From: Bactrocera neohumeralis
Lineage: Eukaryota > Arthropoda > Insecta > Diptera > Tephritidae
Length of the DNA: 64,000 bases
NCBI RefSeq assembly: GCF_024586455.1
Contig: NC_065923.1
Location: 46,260,264 to 46,324,263, forward strand
Reading direction: 5' to 3'
Both the position numbers and the translations under genes were made by a program. The notes beneath the pieces are model-generated. The model was not told the origin of the DNA, did not search any database, and saw only the letters and a list, made by a program, of their open reading frames with translations. This document shows, piece by piece, positions 22,225 to 32,705 of the stretch; the stretch's first letter is position 1, and the number at the start of each line of letters is the position of its first letter.

Positions 22225-22440
22225 ATGGTCCAACTCCAAGCACAAGTAACTGCATTGATGGTAATTATAAACAAGCAACAAGAAGAATTTATACAAATTT
22301 ATCCTCAATCGAAAAGTGAAAATTTCCACAATTCAAAAAGGAAAATGGTTGTTGAGTTCTGGAAAATTAACGCTAATTCAAAACGAACTAAAAGAAGACA
22401 TCATTTGAAACACGAAAAAATAATTAAGTATATAATATAG
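22225..22440 (+). CDS. Short frame in LTR element, possible Gag N-terminal remnant
   Basis: 71 codons starting MVQLQAQVTALMVIINKQQE, a Gln-rich helical start like that of some Ty3/gypsy Gag proteins, then a basic Lys/Arg/His-rich tail (KRTKRRHHLKHEKIIKYII). No zinc knuckle or protease follows. It begins shortly after the leader array, which is where Gag would start. The downstream sequence repeats the AAAAGGAAAATGGTTGTT segment (about 22337 and 22519), showing an internal duplication. Function unknown. Confidence 0.35.
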   Translation: MVQLQAQVTALMVIINKQQEEFIQIYPQSKSENFHNSKRKMVVEFWKINANSKRTKRRHHLKHEKIIKYII

Positions 22441-22736
22441 AAAGATATTAATTATAAACATAAAAATTTTTCACACATATACGAAAAGTGAAAATTTTCA
22501 CAAACTGAAAACAAGGCAACCCAAAAAGGAAAATGGTTGTTATATTTTAGAAAATTATTAAACTAATTAAACACTAAATTATAAGAGAAAGGAAAGCATT
22601 ATAAGAAACATGCAAAAATAATTATTTACTATATAATATAATATAAACTCAAAAAATTAATCAAACACATAAAATAATTAATTATTATAAGCCGACATCA
22701 AGCCTAGATGTTTTGAAATGAGGACATTTCATTTTA

Positions 22737-22747
22737 ACAGAGGGGAG
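22737..22747 (+). promoter_or_regulatory. Polypurine tract
   Basis: The purine run AGAGGGGAG ends exactly at the base before the 3' LTR (AGTTAA at 22748), as needed for plus-strand priming. Confidence 0.85.
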
Positions 22748-23160
22748 AGTTAAGGAATGTATTCCTTATAATAGTAACAAACATCAAAACAACCTTTTGT
22801 TTCAGTAAACAGAATGCAGAAACAACCTTGAGTTAGAACAATTGAAGTGCACTGTCACTACAACAAATAATCCTAAACAAACAAGTATCAAAACAACATT
22901 GAGTTTGAATACCACAACCTTATCTTAGAACAAAGCAATTGTATCTAAGCAAGCAATATATATATAAACAAACCTAAACAAATAATATAATCTGTATCTT
23001 AACAAACTATCAACTAGTAATAAGTAAACATATTAGTTAGTATAAATAGAAGTAAGAACCATGTAATAAGTTAGTCTTAAGAGTATAAATAAAGAGTACA
23101 TATTTCGGTGCAGCTCAAAATATATTCTTTTGACTCATTTTTACTTATTAAAAATTAACT
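22748..23160 (+). repeat. 3' LTR
   Basis: 413 bp, the partner of the repeat at 21390. It ends TTAAAAATTAACT and is followed by the CACG target duplication. Confidence 0.92.
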
Positions 23161-23644
23161 CACGCGAAGAAGCAGTCTAAGTGAAGAAGCTTACGCTAAT
23201 GAATTGTTGTTTCAATTAAATATTTAATTATTTTCGATTTTGCACATATTTTAGGCATCTTATTTTGTCTATTATATAATTTTATTTGTCTATTATGTCA
23301 GATGTGTGGAAAACATTTTAACGGTTAACAACTGACGTCGAAAAATGTCTTCACGGTTGACAAGCTATAACAAATTTAACGAACAACGAATAATAAATAA
23401 CGACGCTGCGTGTGAAAACGCCTAATATGTATGTATGTGTATTTAAGCAAGTTCGCACAGTCTGCTGCCCTGTTGACATTGCCAAAAATATTTCATTAAA
23501 TTTCTGGTAGGTGTGTATACGTCTATTTAATTCACAAGCACACCTTGGGCCCTAAGATTATTATTTTTGACACGAAAATCATCAAAGTGAAATCGATATA
23601 TGTAAGAGAATGTGTTAAATACAAACATAGAAAATATGTACATA

Positions 23645-24726
23645 ATGGGTTGTCAAAAAAGTCTTGATTTTTATTGATTTTTTTTTATTAAAATTGAAAT
23701 GAATTTTTGACGACTCATGCCCAGCTCTTGACCCGTGCTACGTACGAGGGCTGCTATATACATATATTCTGGCCTGGGGCAACACTAAGTGTTGCCAGGT
23801 GCAATCTGACATTTCCATTGGAAAGTTTGACATTTTTTAGCATAACATCACTCAGAACGTTTTGTCATTTAATCGTGAATTGTTTTATTTACAGGGAATT
23901 AAAAAATTCATCTCGGCCAAAAAATGGAATTAACTCGTGAACATTTTCGTGCGATCATTTTTCACAACTTTCGACGTGGATTATCAAGACAAGAGTGCAT
24001 CGATGAACTAAAATCTTTGTATGGCTATGAAGCACTATCCTATAGCACTGTGAAAAACTGGTACAACGAATTCAATCGTGGCCGACGCTCGCTCAAAGAC
24101 GAATTCCGTGAAGGTCGTCCAAAAACAGCCGTTGTGCCAGAAAACATCGATGCCGTACGTGAACTGATAATGCAAGACCGTCATGTAACATAGCTTCAGA
24201 TAGAGGCATGCCTATGCATTTCTCCCATCAGCATACATTCGATATTGCATGAACACCTGGCCGTAAAAAAGGTTTGTTCTCGTTGGATCCCGCACAATTT
24301 GACAATCGCTCAAAAAAGACTCGTGTGGATTGGTGTAAAGAAATGCTGAAAAAATACGATCGCGGTGCTTCAAAAGACGTTTATAAGATCGTCACAGATG
24401 ACGAATCATGGATCTATGCGTATGAGCCCGAAACAAAACAACAAAAAAAAAAAAAAACAAAAAAAAAAAAAAACATTTTCGTTGATAAATATGCCTATTT
24501 ACATTATTAGACCAGAAATATATATAGCAACCTACGTAGTACTGTAAAATATGCCGTATTTCCTCTTTTTTTTGCTCCATGTTTGCGACGCTATAACTCA
24601 CGAACGACTTAAAAAAAACGACAATCAATCAAACACGTGTTAGCGCGCGAAATGAGCTTTCCAAAAATCCAAAAAGGTATATCATGACCCAATGCGACGA
24701 ATTAAACTAAAACTACGCGCTTTCAT
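23645..24726 (-). mobile_element. Mar-D copy 1, interrupted by Mar-C
   Basis: The left end (23645 on) reads ATGGGTTGTCAAAAAAGTCT, then the same ATGAATTTTTGACGACTCATGCCCAGCT text as the Mar-D copy at 45.6 kb. After the Mar-C insertion, TAGTACTGTAAAATATGCCG (24536) resumes the family sequence, including the minus-strand start codon region of an MEQK-type transposase N terminus, and continues to about 24726 (GACGAATTAAACTAAAACTACGCGCTTTC). The right TIR is missing. The piece is much shorter than a full mariner. Confidence 0.8.
23745..24446 (+). mobile_element. Mar-C copy 2: mariner nested in Mar-D
   Basis: It begins CGAGGGCTGCTATATACATA immediately after a TA (23743-23744). A 90-codon open frame (23924-24193) encodes the HTH domain: MELTREHFRAIIFHNF, SRQECIDELKSLYGYEALSY, and a GRRSLKDEFREGRP linker; it stops at a CATAG. 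Reading beyond, the IHSILHEHLAVKK block and, in another frame, ARVDWCKEMLKKYDRG-like text and VTDDESWIYAYEPE (first catalytic Asp) are present. It is cut off in an A-rich tract (24437-24475); the second and third Asp are absent. Confidence 0.82.
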
Positions 24727-24976
24727 ATTAATCATATGTTGAAACTTTGATTGTAAGCATCCTAAACAACTAGCTAATTTCTATTAATACTGACGTTAAC
24801 TGACGCGACTTAAGCGATTTTTTGATAGTATAAAAACGAAACCTTAGTACCCTATTCATAAATCTGTACAAAATTACCAGGTTGCAAGGTCATCAAGTTG
24901 GAAGAAGTCTTTCAAAGTACTTCAATGCAATCAGGTTTTACCCAACAAATTAATTGCATTAGACTGCTGTAATAAC

Positions 24977-26311
24977 GGGTGATCCAAGTAGAGGTACTTT
25001 TGTCAATGGCCTTTTTTTGACAGATCACGTGTGAGCTGTGTCAAGCTGTCATGTTATTATACCCTGAACAGGGTATATTAAGTTTGCCACGAAGTTTGTA
25101 ACACCCAGAAGAAAGCGTCGGAGACCCTATAAAGTATACATACACAGTTAAGTCGATTAAGCCATGACCGTCCGTCCGTCTGTCTGTATATATATGAACT
25201 AGTCCCTCAGTTTTTAAGATATCGTTTTGAAATTTTGAAAACGTCATTTTCTCTTCAAGAAGCTGCTCATTTGTCGGAACGGCCGATATCGGATCACTAT
25301 AACATATAGCTGCCATACAAACTGAATGATCGGATTTAAATACATGCATGGGAAACTTCCTCATTTGACGTTGTATCTTCACGCAATTTGACATGGGTTA
25401 CTGCTTAAGTTAATAATATAATCTTCCAAAAAATGTTCAGATCGGATTACTATAGCATATAGCTTCCATACAAACTGAACACATAGTTGAGAGTGTAAGC
25501 GAAGACCGTGGAAAGTCGATTCGGTGCCATTTGCAGCAACTCGTACTAACGTATAGAACTACTTGGAGCATTTTACGTCGAGATCTTAAATTGAAAGCGT
25601 ACAAAATACAGTTTGTCCAAGAACTGAAGTCGCTCGAACTTCCCAAACGATACCCCATCGCTCTATGGGCTCTTGAAAAGTTCCAAAAAGATCCGACGTT
25701 TTCGAGCCAAATTTTGTTCAGCGAAGAGGCTCATTTCTGCCTCAATGGGTATGTAAACAAGCAAAATTGCCGCATTTGGGATAAAGAGCAATCTGAAGAG
25801 ATTCAAGAGCTACCAAAAGAAAAACAAAGATTTGGTGTGGTTTCTGGACCGTCAACGGTAACCGATAACCGACTATTTGATGCCTGAAATTGAAGCTCGT
25901 GATCTTGACGCCACTTCCTACACATGGCATCAATCAATGGATTTATTGAGAGAACACTTCAGTGAGCAGATAATTTGTTGTGGGCCGGTCAAATGACCAC
26001 CAAGATGTTGTGATATCAAACCCTTAGACTTTTTGCTGTGCGAATATGTAGAGTTTAAAGTCTATCGGACAATCCCACTTTGATTCAGTCCTTGAAGCAA
26101 AATATCACGCGTGTTATTCGCCAGTTACCAGTCAAAATACTCGAACGAGTCACTGAAAATTGTACTCAACGGATGGACCATCTGAGACGTAGCCGCGGCC
26201 AACATTTTTAAGAGATAATCTTCAAAAAATAAAAGCCAACGAATGTTCTTTCGAATGATAATAAACATTCCCCATTAAAATTGAAGTAGGGAACCTCGAA
26301 AGGGATCACCC
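24977..26311 (+). mobile_element. Mar-A copy 3: longest plus-strand copy, with nested H1
   Basis: TIRs: left GGGTGATCCAAGTAGAGGTA at 24977, right CCTCGAAAGGGATCACCC ending 26311. The 118-codon open stretch at 25531-25887 reads LQQLVLTYRTTWSILRRDLK, LPKRYPIALWALEKFQKDPT and ILFSEEAHFCLNGYVNKQNC. The first catalytic Asp has become Glu (FSEEAHF), which would abolish activity. Downstream frames retain LLREHFSEQII, TLRLFAVRI-type corrupted third-Asp text and the RVIRQLPVKILERV tail. The N-terminal HTH region is replaced by the H1 fragment. Confidence 0.88.
25057..25488 (+). mobile_element. H1 copy 1 (Helentron-associated HINE), 3'-truncated, inside Mar-A
   Basis: It begins with the palindrome ATACCCTGAACAGGGTAT and carries a (GTCC/GTCT)n tract (25169-25187), the AGTCCCTCAGTTTTTAAGAT block and two CATATAGCTnCCATACAAAC units. 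It stops at GAACACATAGTT, where Mar-A coding resumes (VSEDRGKSIR). The hairpin end seen in full H1 copies is lost, apparently in the same deletion that removed the Mar-A HTH. Confidence 0.85.
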
Positions 26312-27329
26312 TTTGTAAAGGAAAACACAACTAGGTATGAATGTACATATATCGCTTAATGACGCTTGTCACTAGGTAAAATTTTTGGGCTGTGACGCAT
26401 AGCTTTCTTGGATAAAAAATATTCTCAGACGTTTTTTTATAGTCTGCCAGAGAGAATTGAAGCGGCGACTGGCATATACCTATGTTGAAACAATGAAATA
26501 TATAAACTGTTTACTGTCCAAGCACTGCTAAAATGAGATGCTCCTGGCGAATGTAATAAACCACACAATAAGTATGCAAGGTTAAACCCAGTAAAGTCGC
26601 AATGTAGATTAAACAGGTTACTAAATATTTGATTACAACTGAAACCCTAACGCAAATAAAAATTACTTTTATTTTTGCAGCGCACTGCTTTCATATTTGC
26701 TCTTAATATCCTAATCACATTTTTGTACATTCAACTGCGCTACTACATATTTAGGTGCATACATACTATATGTATATAAGTAAGGCCGTAATTTGTACTC
26801 CACAGAGTATTCATCCATCGTGGTCGCATTATTTGGTTCGGTTGACCCGCAAAACTTGCCAACTTTTAATTGACTTTTTCAACCACGAAATATAAATGAG
26901 CGATATAAAGAGCTAAGGCAATGGGATATAAATAGTGGACTTAAGCCGCATATTTGCCCAGCTGAAGATAAACAGAAAATATGATTTTCCTCGTTAAAGC
27001 GCTTGCAATGGCGGTGTTTTTTTTTAACACATTTAAGTAAGTATTTAAGGTGATGTTCGCAGGTCTTTTAATGCAAAGAGAGAAGTTTATTGTTTTGAGT
27101 CTGTGATCTTTGTAGACTGATTATTCTAGTGTATAGTACATTTATATATATTTTCCCGTAGTTCCTAGGTGAAACATAGGGCCTCCATATGATACATTTG
27201 AATGCCTGCTGTTTATGAGATGAGCTCTGTTGTCACAAAACTTGTAAGAAGGGATATACGAAACCTGCCTACGTGTAATGCTGGAGATACCCAAAGCACA
27301 TCTAACAAATCTTTTGAATACGTATATTT
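26312..27329. other. Spacer, nothing identified
   Basis: About 1 kb, AT-rich, no coding or repeat assignment. Confidence 0.4.
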
Positions 27330-27330
27330 A

Positions 27331-28351
27331 TACTCTCGCAACAAAGTTGCTAAGGAGAGTATTATAGTTTTGTTCGCATAACGGTTGTTTGTAAGTCCTA
27401 AAACTAAAAGAGTCAGATATAGGGTTATACATATATACCAAAGTGATCAGGTGACGAGTAGAGTTGAAATCCGGATGTCTGTCTGTCCGTCTGTCTGTCC
27501 GTCCGTCCGTGCAAGCTGTAACTTGAGTAAAAATTGAGACATCATGATGAAACTTGGTACACGTATTTCCTGGGTCCATAAGAAGGTTAAGTTCGAAGAT
27601 GGGCAAAATCGGCGAAAACCGAAAACCTATAAAGTCTCATAACTAAGCCATAAATAAAGATGTTAGTGAAATTTGGCACAAAGGATCGCATTAGGGAGTG
27701 CATATTTGGACGTTTTTTTTTGGAAAAGTCGGTTAACGCCCCCTTAAGTTTTTTTCATATCGCGGAAACCTTTGCTATGTCAACCAAACGTGTTTATTAT
27801 CCGATTTCTTCAGGCATTTTGATACAGTCAAAAATGGAAGAAATCTGATAATAAACGCCCACCTCCTGTGTAGAGTTTGGTTGACAAATCACTAGTGCGT
27901 TAACGGACTATGTATAAAAAACGAAACACAAATTTTACGGAAGAAATGGCAGGAGGAAGCTGCACCCAGGCTTTTTTTTAAATTGAAAATGGGTGTGGCA
28001 TCGCCCACTTATGGACCAAAAGCCATATCTCAGGAACTACTCCATTTCAATGAAATTCGGTATGTAATATTTTCTTAACACCCTGATGACACGAACGAAA
28101 TATGGGTGAAATCGGTTCAAAACCAAGCCTTCTTCTAATATAACGCTATTTCGAATTCCATCTGATGCCTTCTTTGTATAATACGAGTATAAACATTAGG
28201 AACCAATGATGATAGCGGAATAAAACTTTACTCAAATACGGTATTTGAAAAATATGAACTAAATGACGGATAATGAAATCTCGATCATAACTTTATGATG
28301 CGAGAGTATAAAATGTTCAGTGACACCCGAACTTAGGCCTTCCTTACTTGT
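27331..28351 (+). mobile_element. H2 copy 1 (DINE-1/Helentron-like non-autonomous element)
   Basis: 5' end TACTCTCGCAACAAAGTTGC (27331-27350) then TAAGGAGAGTA forms a two-part hairpin. A (GTCY)n tract lies at 27478-27508. Near the 3' end GCGAGAGTATA (28301-28311) is the reverse complement of the 5' terminus, a subterminal inverted repeat. A hairpin follows (28315-28332), and the element ends CTTACTTGTT. This is the known layout of DINE-1/HINE elements: subTIR, GTCY microsatellite, 3' stem-loop, insertion at TT. No coding capacity; it would use a Helentron Rep-helicase in trans. Confidence 0.85.
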
Positions 28352-29437
28352 TGAAATAGATATTGTTAGAGAAGCCCTTAGTCTGAACATAATCCTAATA
28401 TGGGCTCAAAGGTTTTGGGTTTGGTCATTCAAAAAGAAATGGATATTGTTGAACATTGATTATTTAGCCCTTACGGTTATTAGAATATAAATTTGGACTC
28501 AATATATGAAGCCGGATAGTGCTAAGTTGGGACCAGTAAAGAAGTTGAAGTCTTCGATTTTATCAGCATAGTCACTTTGATAAGGAAAATTCTAAGCCTT
28601 TGTACTTAAAGGCGATTCGGCCGAATTAATAGACACATGATCTCAGCTCTTGGAATAATTGGCTCTTGGCACTAAACCGAATATGATCGAACAATATAAC
28701 CCTTTGGTGATACTGATTCAAGTACTGAGCAGAATGCGGAGTAGGTTTGTGATCTTTTAATTAGCTTCAGATCGAGCTTATGAAATATGTTAGTGGTTTC
28801 AAACCCCAGACTATGTATTGTATAATCATAGAAAAAGAAATTTCTAAATGCAGTCAAGTTATGCAATGCCAAACGTTCGAGCATATTTCTAACATCAGCC
28901 GAGAATATATCACCATAAACTAAGGATTTTATTTTACTATATGTCACTATCACTTCAATTTGTAGAAAAATAGTAATACACACGCCACAAATCGAGCTAC
29001 TTCGCTCTAACAGCGAAAGCAGCCTACTTCATGAGCAGCAGTATTACTTTTAGACATTTATTTCATTATTCATGCCAGATTCCGCGAAAAGCTTGAAGGC
29101 ATTTCTTAACAATTCAACATTTTTGTAACTGAAACCTGCCCAATTTATTTTAATATCTCTCGTCAAATTATTCTGCAGCTGCAGAAAATGGCATGCATAC
29201 AGGGATATTTATATATAAAGCTACAAAACCATTCTGAAATGTTGACAAGAAATCGTTTTCAAAGAAAAGCTGTTACAACATTTTTGCTCTGACGCAAATT
29301 GGAGGCTCAATGATTGATTGACGATGTGGTGAGTAATGCTGCTGGAATTTGTATTGAACTATACCTATTTACGCAATAGCGTAACTGTAAAATGAAATGA
29401 ATTTAGTAATGAGTCGAAAACAACAAGGCTGGTCCAA
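28352..29437. other. Spacer, nothing identified
   Basis: About 1.1 kb. The 103-codon minus frame at 28672-28983 shows no motif. Simple AT-rich background. Confidence 0.4.
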
Positions 29438-29510
29438 TAAGTACTCAGCCTACAAAAGAAAAATTGATTTCTGAACGAAGTCTCCTTCTGACAGGTTATA
29501 CTTGATCTAC
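29438..29510 (-). mobile_element. 3' end of a mariner (irritans-like)
   Basis: GGCTGGTCCAATAAGTACTC at the left looks like a mariner TIR. The adjoining minus-strand codons end EGDFVQKSIFLL-stop, the usual last residues of such transposases. The remainder of the element could not be followed. Confidence 0.4.
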
Positions 29511-30499
29511 GGTTACGCTAATTTCTTTAACCTATGTGAGTACCTCCTCATTCAATTAAAATTCCAATCTGGTGAGTGCCAATTCAATGCCGAGTCGGTG
29601 TCATAATTTGGCATAGTAGAGCCCTGTGACATTTCGCCCTCGCCAGGTAGTCAAACACTACTGTAAAGTGGTCTCACGGTTGTGTGCCAACTTGGCACAC
29701 ATTACGTCGACATTTTTTCCATAACCAATATTTCATGAGATGCCTCTCTCGCCTACAATCGGTAGTTTAGCATTACAAGATCGTGAAGTTTTGTCAAATT
29801 ATCCTCCTTGGCAGCCGTCTTCCTGCTGCCCTTCAACGTTTAAACTTGTTAAGTCAAAATTTCACAGTCGCCATCGAAGGAGAAGAGTCACCGTGTATAG
29901 TATACAAGCCCTCCGAGATTTCACTACACAATTTCTTTTTCAAAAACATCATCGACCAATATTGCCTTTTGCATTTTTTTTCCAAAACTACGATTCTGAT
30001 TTTTTGAAATTTTGATTTTTCCTTACGAAATATTCCAACCGATAGCAAATTTCTTTACAACAATGTCTATTAGTGAAGTTTAACTCTTTTAAGACCACTG
30101 TATATATGTAATCTATATACGGTGGTTTTCATGGTGCTTCACTTATCTTTTATAAACTTATAAATAGAAATAGAAATGGTTATAGTTGTAGCTACTTTCA
30201 CATTGTATTGCATTGAGATCGGTCAAAGGATTAATGAAACATGAAAGTTCACCATTTTCCTAATATGGACAGTGGCCCATATAGAGTTGGTAGCTTCCAT
30301 TAAGTTTTTCTGTGAAAATTCTATCAGCAATAGCCGTGAGGATTAAAGATTATTTAGATGTCGAACTTTCAGTTTTATTCATATATTGCCTATATTGCCT
30401 TCTGACCAAAAGGTATACCTAAGGAATAACAAAATTTCTTTACGGTGTTATGAGCAAAATTCGCACAATATTTAAATTTGCCGCCTTTTTAGCTCAAAT

Positions 30500-30655
30500 T
30501 CATGGTAGAAGAAATTAAAACACTATTCCGGCCATATTTTGAATGAAATTTTCGAATTGCGGCCATTAAGGTTTCATTATTTTTGAAATATTGTTCAATA
30601 ATGAAGACATTTTCATTTCTATCGTGTGACGCTCCATTTATAATAAACCTAGACT
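30500..30655 (-). pseudogene. N-terminal HTH fragment of a DUF4817-type transposase
   Basis: The minus-strand reading gives NENVFIIEQYFKNNETLMAA, then IRKFHSKYGRNSVLI. This matches the first helix-turn-helix of Tc1/mariner relatives of the Mar-A/Mar-B kind. Only about 35 residues remain, cut on one side by H2 copy 2. Confidence 0.5.
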
Positions 30656-30669
30656 GCCAGCTGTTTTTT

Positions 30670-31712
30670 ATACTCTCGCAACAAAGTTGCTAAGGAGAGT
30701 ATTATAGTTTTGTTCACATAACGATTGTTTGTAAGTCCTAAAACTAAAAGAGTCAGATATAGGGTTATATATACCAAAGTGATCAGGGTGACGAGTAGAG
30801 TTGAAATCCGGATGTCTGTCTGTCCGTCCGTCCGTGCAAGCTGTAACTTGAGATATCATCACGAAACTTCGTACACGTATTTCCTGACTCCATAAGAAGG
30901 TTAAGCTCGAAGATGGGCAAAATCGGCCCACTGCCACGCCCACAAAATGGCGAAAACCGAAAACCTATAAAGTGTCATAACTAAGCCATAAATAAAGATA
31001 TTAAAGTGAAAGTTGGCACAAAGGATCGCATTAGGGAGGGGCATGTTTGGACGTAATTTTTTTGGAAAAGTGGGCGTGGCTCCGCCCCTCACTAAGTTTT
31101 TTGTACATATCTCGGAAACTACTATAGCTATGTCAACCAAACACTATACAGTCGTTTCCTTCAGGCATTTTCATATACAGTTCAAAAATGGAAGAAATCG
31201 GATAATAACCACGCCCACCTCCCACACAAAGGTTATGTTGAAAATCACTAAAAGTGCGTTAACCGACTAACAAAAAACGTCAGAAACACTAAATTTTACG
31301 GAAGAAATGGCAGAAGGAAGCTGCACCCAAGCTTTTTTTAAAAATTGAAAATGGGTGTGGCGTCGCCCTTTTATGGACCAAAAACCATATCTCAGGAACT
31401 ACTACACCGAATTCAATGAAATTCGGTATATAATATTTTCTTAACACCCTGATGACATGTACGAAATATGGGTGAAATCGGTTCACAACCACGCCTTCTT
31501 CCAATATAACGCTATTTTGAATTCCATCTGATGCCTTCTCGGTATGACATATATACATTAGGAACCAATGATGATAGCGGAATAAAACTTTACACAAATA
31601 CGGTATTTGAAAAATATGTAAATGACGGATAATGAAATCTCGATTATCACTTTATCATGCGAGAGTATAAAATGTTCAGTGACACCTGAACTTAGCCCTT
31701 CCTCACTTGTTT
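30670..31712 (+). mobile_element. H2 copy 2, full length
   Basis: Complete from ATACTCTCGCAACAAAGTTG (30670) to CTTGTTTT (about 31712). The (GTCY)n tract is at 30813-30835. The interior has paired GC-box-like words (GTGGGCGTGGCTCCGCCCCT near 31071; CCACGCCCACCTCCC near 31211) and the module CTACACCGAATTCAATGAAA near 31402. The 3' hairpin (31674-31691) is fully paired through a compensatory change. It is followed directly by H1 copy 2. Confidence 0.88.
31674..31691 (+). promoter_or_regulatory. H2 3'-terminal hairpin with compensated base pair
   Basis: GTTCAG-TGACAC-CTGAAC. In copy 3 the same stem is GTTCGG/CCGAAC (34836-34853); in copy 1 it is GTTCAG/CCGAAC with one mismatch (28315-28332). 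In rolling-circle elements such a hairpin acts as the stop signal for strand transfer. Confidence 0.7.
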
Positions 31713-31719
31713 TGTAATT

Positions 31720-32250
31720 ATACCCTGAACAGGGTATATTAAGTTTGTCACGAAGTTTGTAACACCCAGAAGGAATCATCCGAGACCCTATAAAGTATAT
31801 ATATGAATGATCAGTATGTCGAGCTGAGTCGATTTAGCCATGTCCGTCTGTCTGTCTGTCCGTCTGTCCGTCTGTCTGTATATATACGAGCTAGTCCCTC
31901 AGTTTTTAAGATATCCTTTTGAAATTTTGCAAACGTCATTTTCTCTTCAAGAAGCTGCGCATTTGTCGGAATGGCTGATATCGGATCACTATAACATATA
32001 GCTGCCATACAAACTGAACGATCGGAATCAAGTTCTTGTATGGAAAACTTTCACATTTAACAAGATATATTCACGAAATTTGGTATACGTTACTTTCTAA
32101 GGCAACAATGTAATCTCCGAAGAAATTGATTAGATTGGTTAACTATAGCATATAGCTTCCATACAAACTGAACACATAGTTACTAACAGAAATGCACCTG
32201 TGAAGGGTATTTAGCTTCGGTGCAACCGAAGTTAACTGTTTTTCTTGTTT
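31720..32250 (+). mobile_element. H1 copy 2, full length
   Basis: It starts ATACCCTGAACAGGGTAT (31720-31737). A (GTCY)n tract lies at 31845-31878. Two CATATAGCT-CCATACAAACTGAAC units follow (31996-32018, 32149-32172). AAGGGTAT near 32203 is the reverse complement of the 5' ATACCCT (subterminal repeat), then the hairpin CTTCGG-TGCAA-CCGAAG (32215-32231) and end TTTCTTGTTTT. About 530 bp, non-coding. Family structure matches H2, though the sequences differ. Confidence 0.88.
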
Positions 32251-32509
32251 TATTTAGGATTGTCAAAAGTTTACTACGTAAATGTTTTAAATGCCTATCT
32301 TCCTTTAATTTTGAGACACCCTTTATAATGGCGTTGTATTCCTTGATCAGAAAATTACGGAAATTGTGTGTTTCAAGAGTCCAATTGTCCATTTTTAGTG
32401 TTCTATTACTCGTATGTTTATATACATGCCCCTGAGGCACGATAAAATTCCCAGCAGTATTTATTGATTACTTTGCCTGTAACAGCCACAAAGGTTAAAT
32501 GTGTTTTTA

Positions 32510-32705
32510 TGAATTTGACGAAGTTCGCTTGTTGAAAGTTCGCACTTCGTTGCATTTTCGTGAATTCTTGGCCAAAAACGATAATGTTACGATGCTCCAT
32601 CCTCCATATAAGCCGGACATGTCTGCGTGTGACCTTTTGCAATCTCCAAAAATAAATATATGAAAATCCCTGAAGGAGCTAAGAGCTATCCCAAAAATCA
32701 AGTTT
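32510..32705 (+). pseudogene. Mariner transposase C-terminal fragment (Mar-L)
   Basis: Reads FREFLAKNDNVTMLHPPYKP then DMSACDLLQSPKI. The HPPYxPD--CD signature with the third Asp identifies a DD34D mariner. It continues to SLKELRAIPKIKFD and ends. No TIR seen. Confidence 0.65.

Larger units (their letters stand above)
21390..23160 (+). mobile_element. Non-autonomous LTR retroelement (TRIM/LARD-like), flanked by CACG duplication
   Basis: Two near-identical direct repeats (21390-21805 and 22748-23160, ~98% by eye) enclose 942 bp with no gag-pol. Each LTR starts AGTTAA and ends TTAACT, an inverted 6-bp terminus like Ty3/gypsy (errantivirus-group) LTRs. CACG precedes the left LTR (21386-21389) and follows the right LTR (23161-23164), a perfect 4-bp target duplication. 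A primer-binding site and polypurine tract are in the expected places. Replication would depend on RT and integrase supplied by another element. The LTR similarity indicates relatively recent insertion. Confidence 0.93.
20141..23422. mobile_element. TIR element (class unassigned) containing a MITE and an LTR element
   Basis: The left end GGGGTTTTCACACGCAACGT (20141-20160, continuing TGTTATCTGTTATTCG) pairs with the right end ACGCTGCGTGTGAAAACGCC (23403-23422, preceded by CGAATAATAAATA). Together these are ~36-bp inverted repeats with about six differences. TA lies immediately outside both ends (20139-20140, 23423-23424). Without the two nested insertions (20345-20922 and 21390-23160) it would be ~0.93 kb. 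The remaining interior has one 69-codon frame (21077-21286) with no known domain, so it is probably non-autonomous. Superfamily is open: a TA target would fit Tc1/mariner-like, while the long TTTTCACACGC motif is reminiscent of PIF/Harbinger ends. Confidence 0.65.

Noticed and set aside
27478..27508. GTCT/GTCC runs (here and at 25169, 30813, 31845, 34079) as independent microsatellites
   Set aside because: They occupy the same internal position in every HINE copy and are part of the element.
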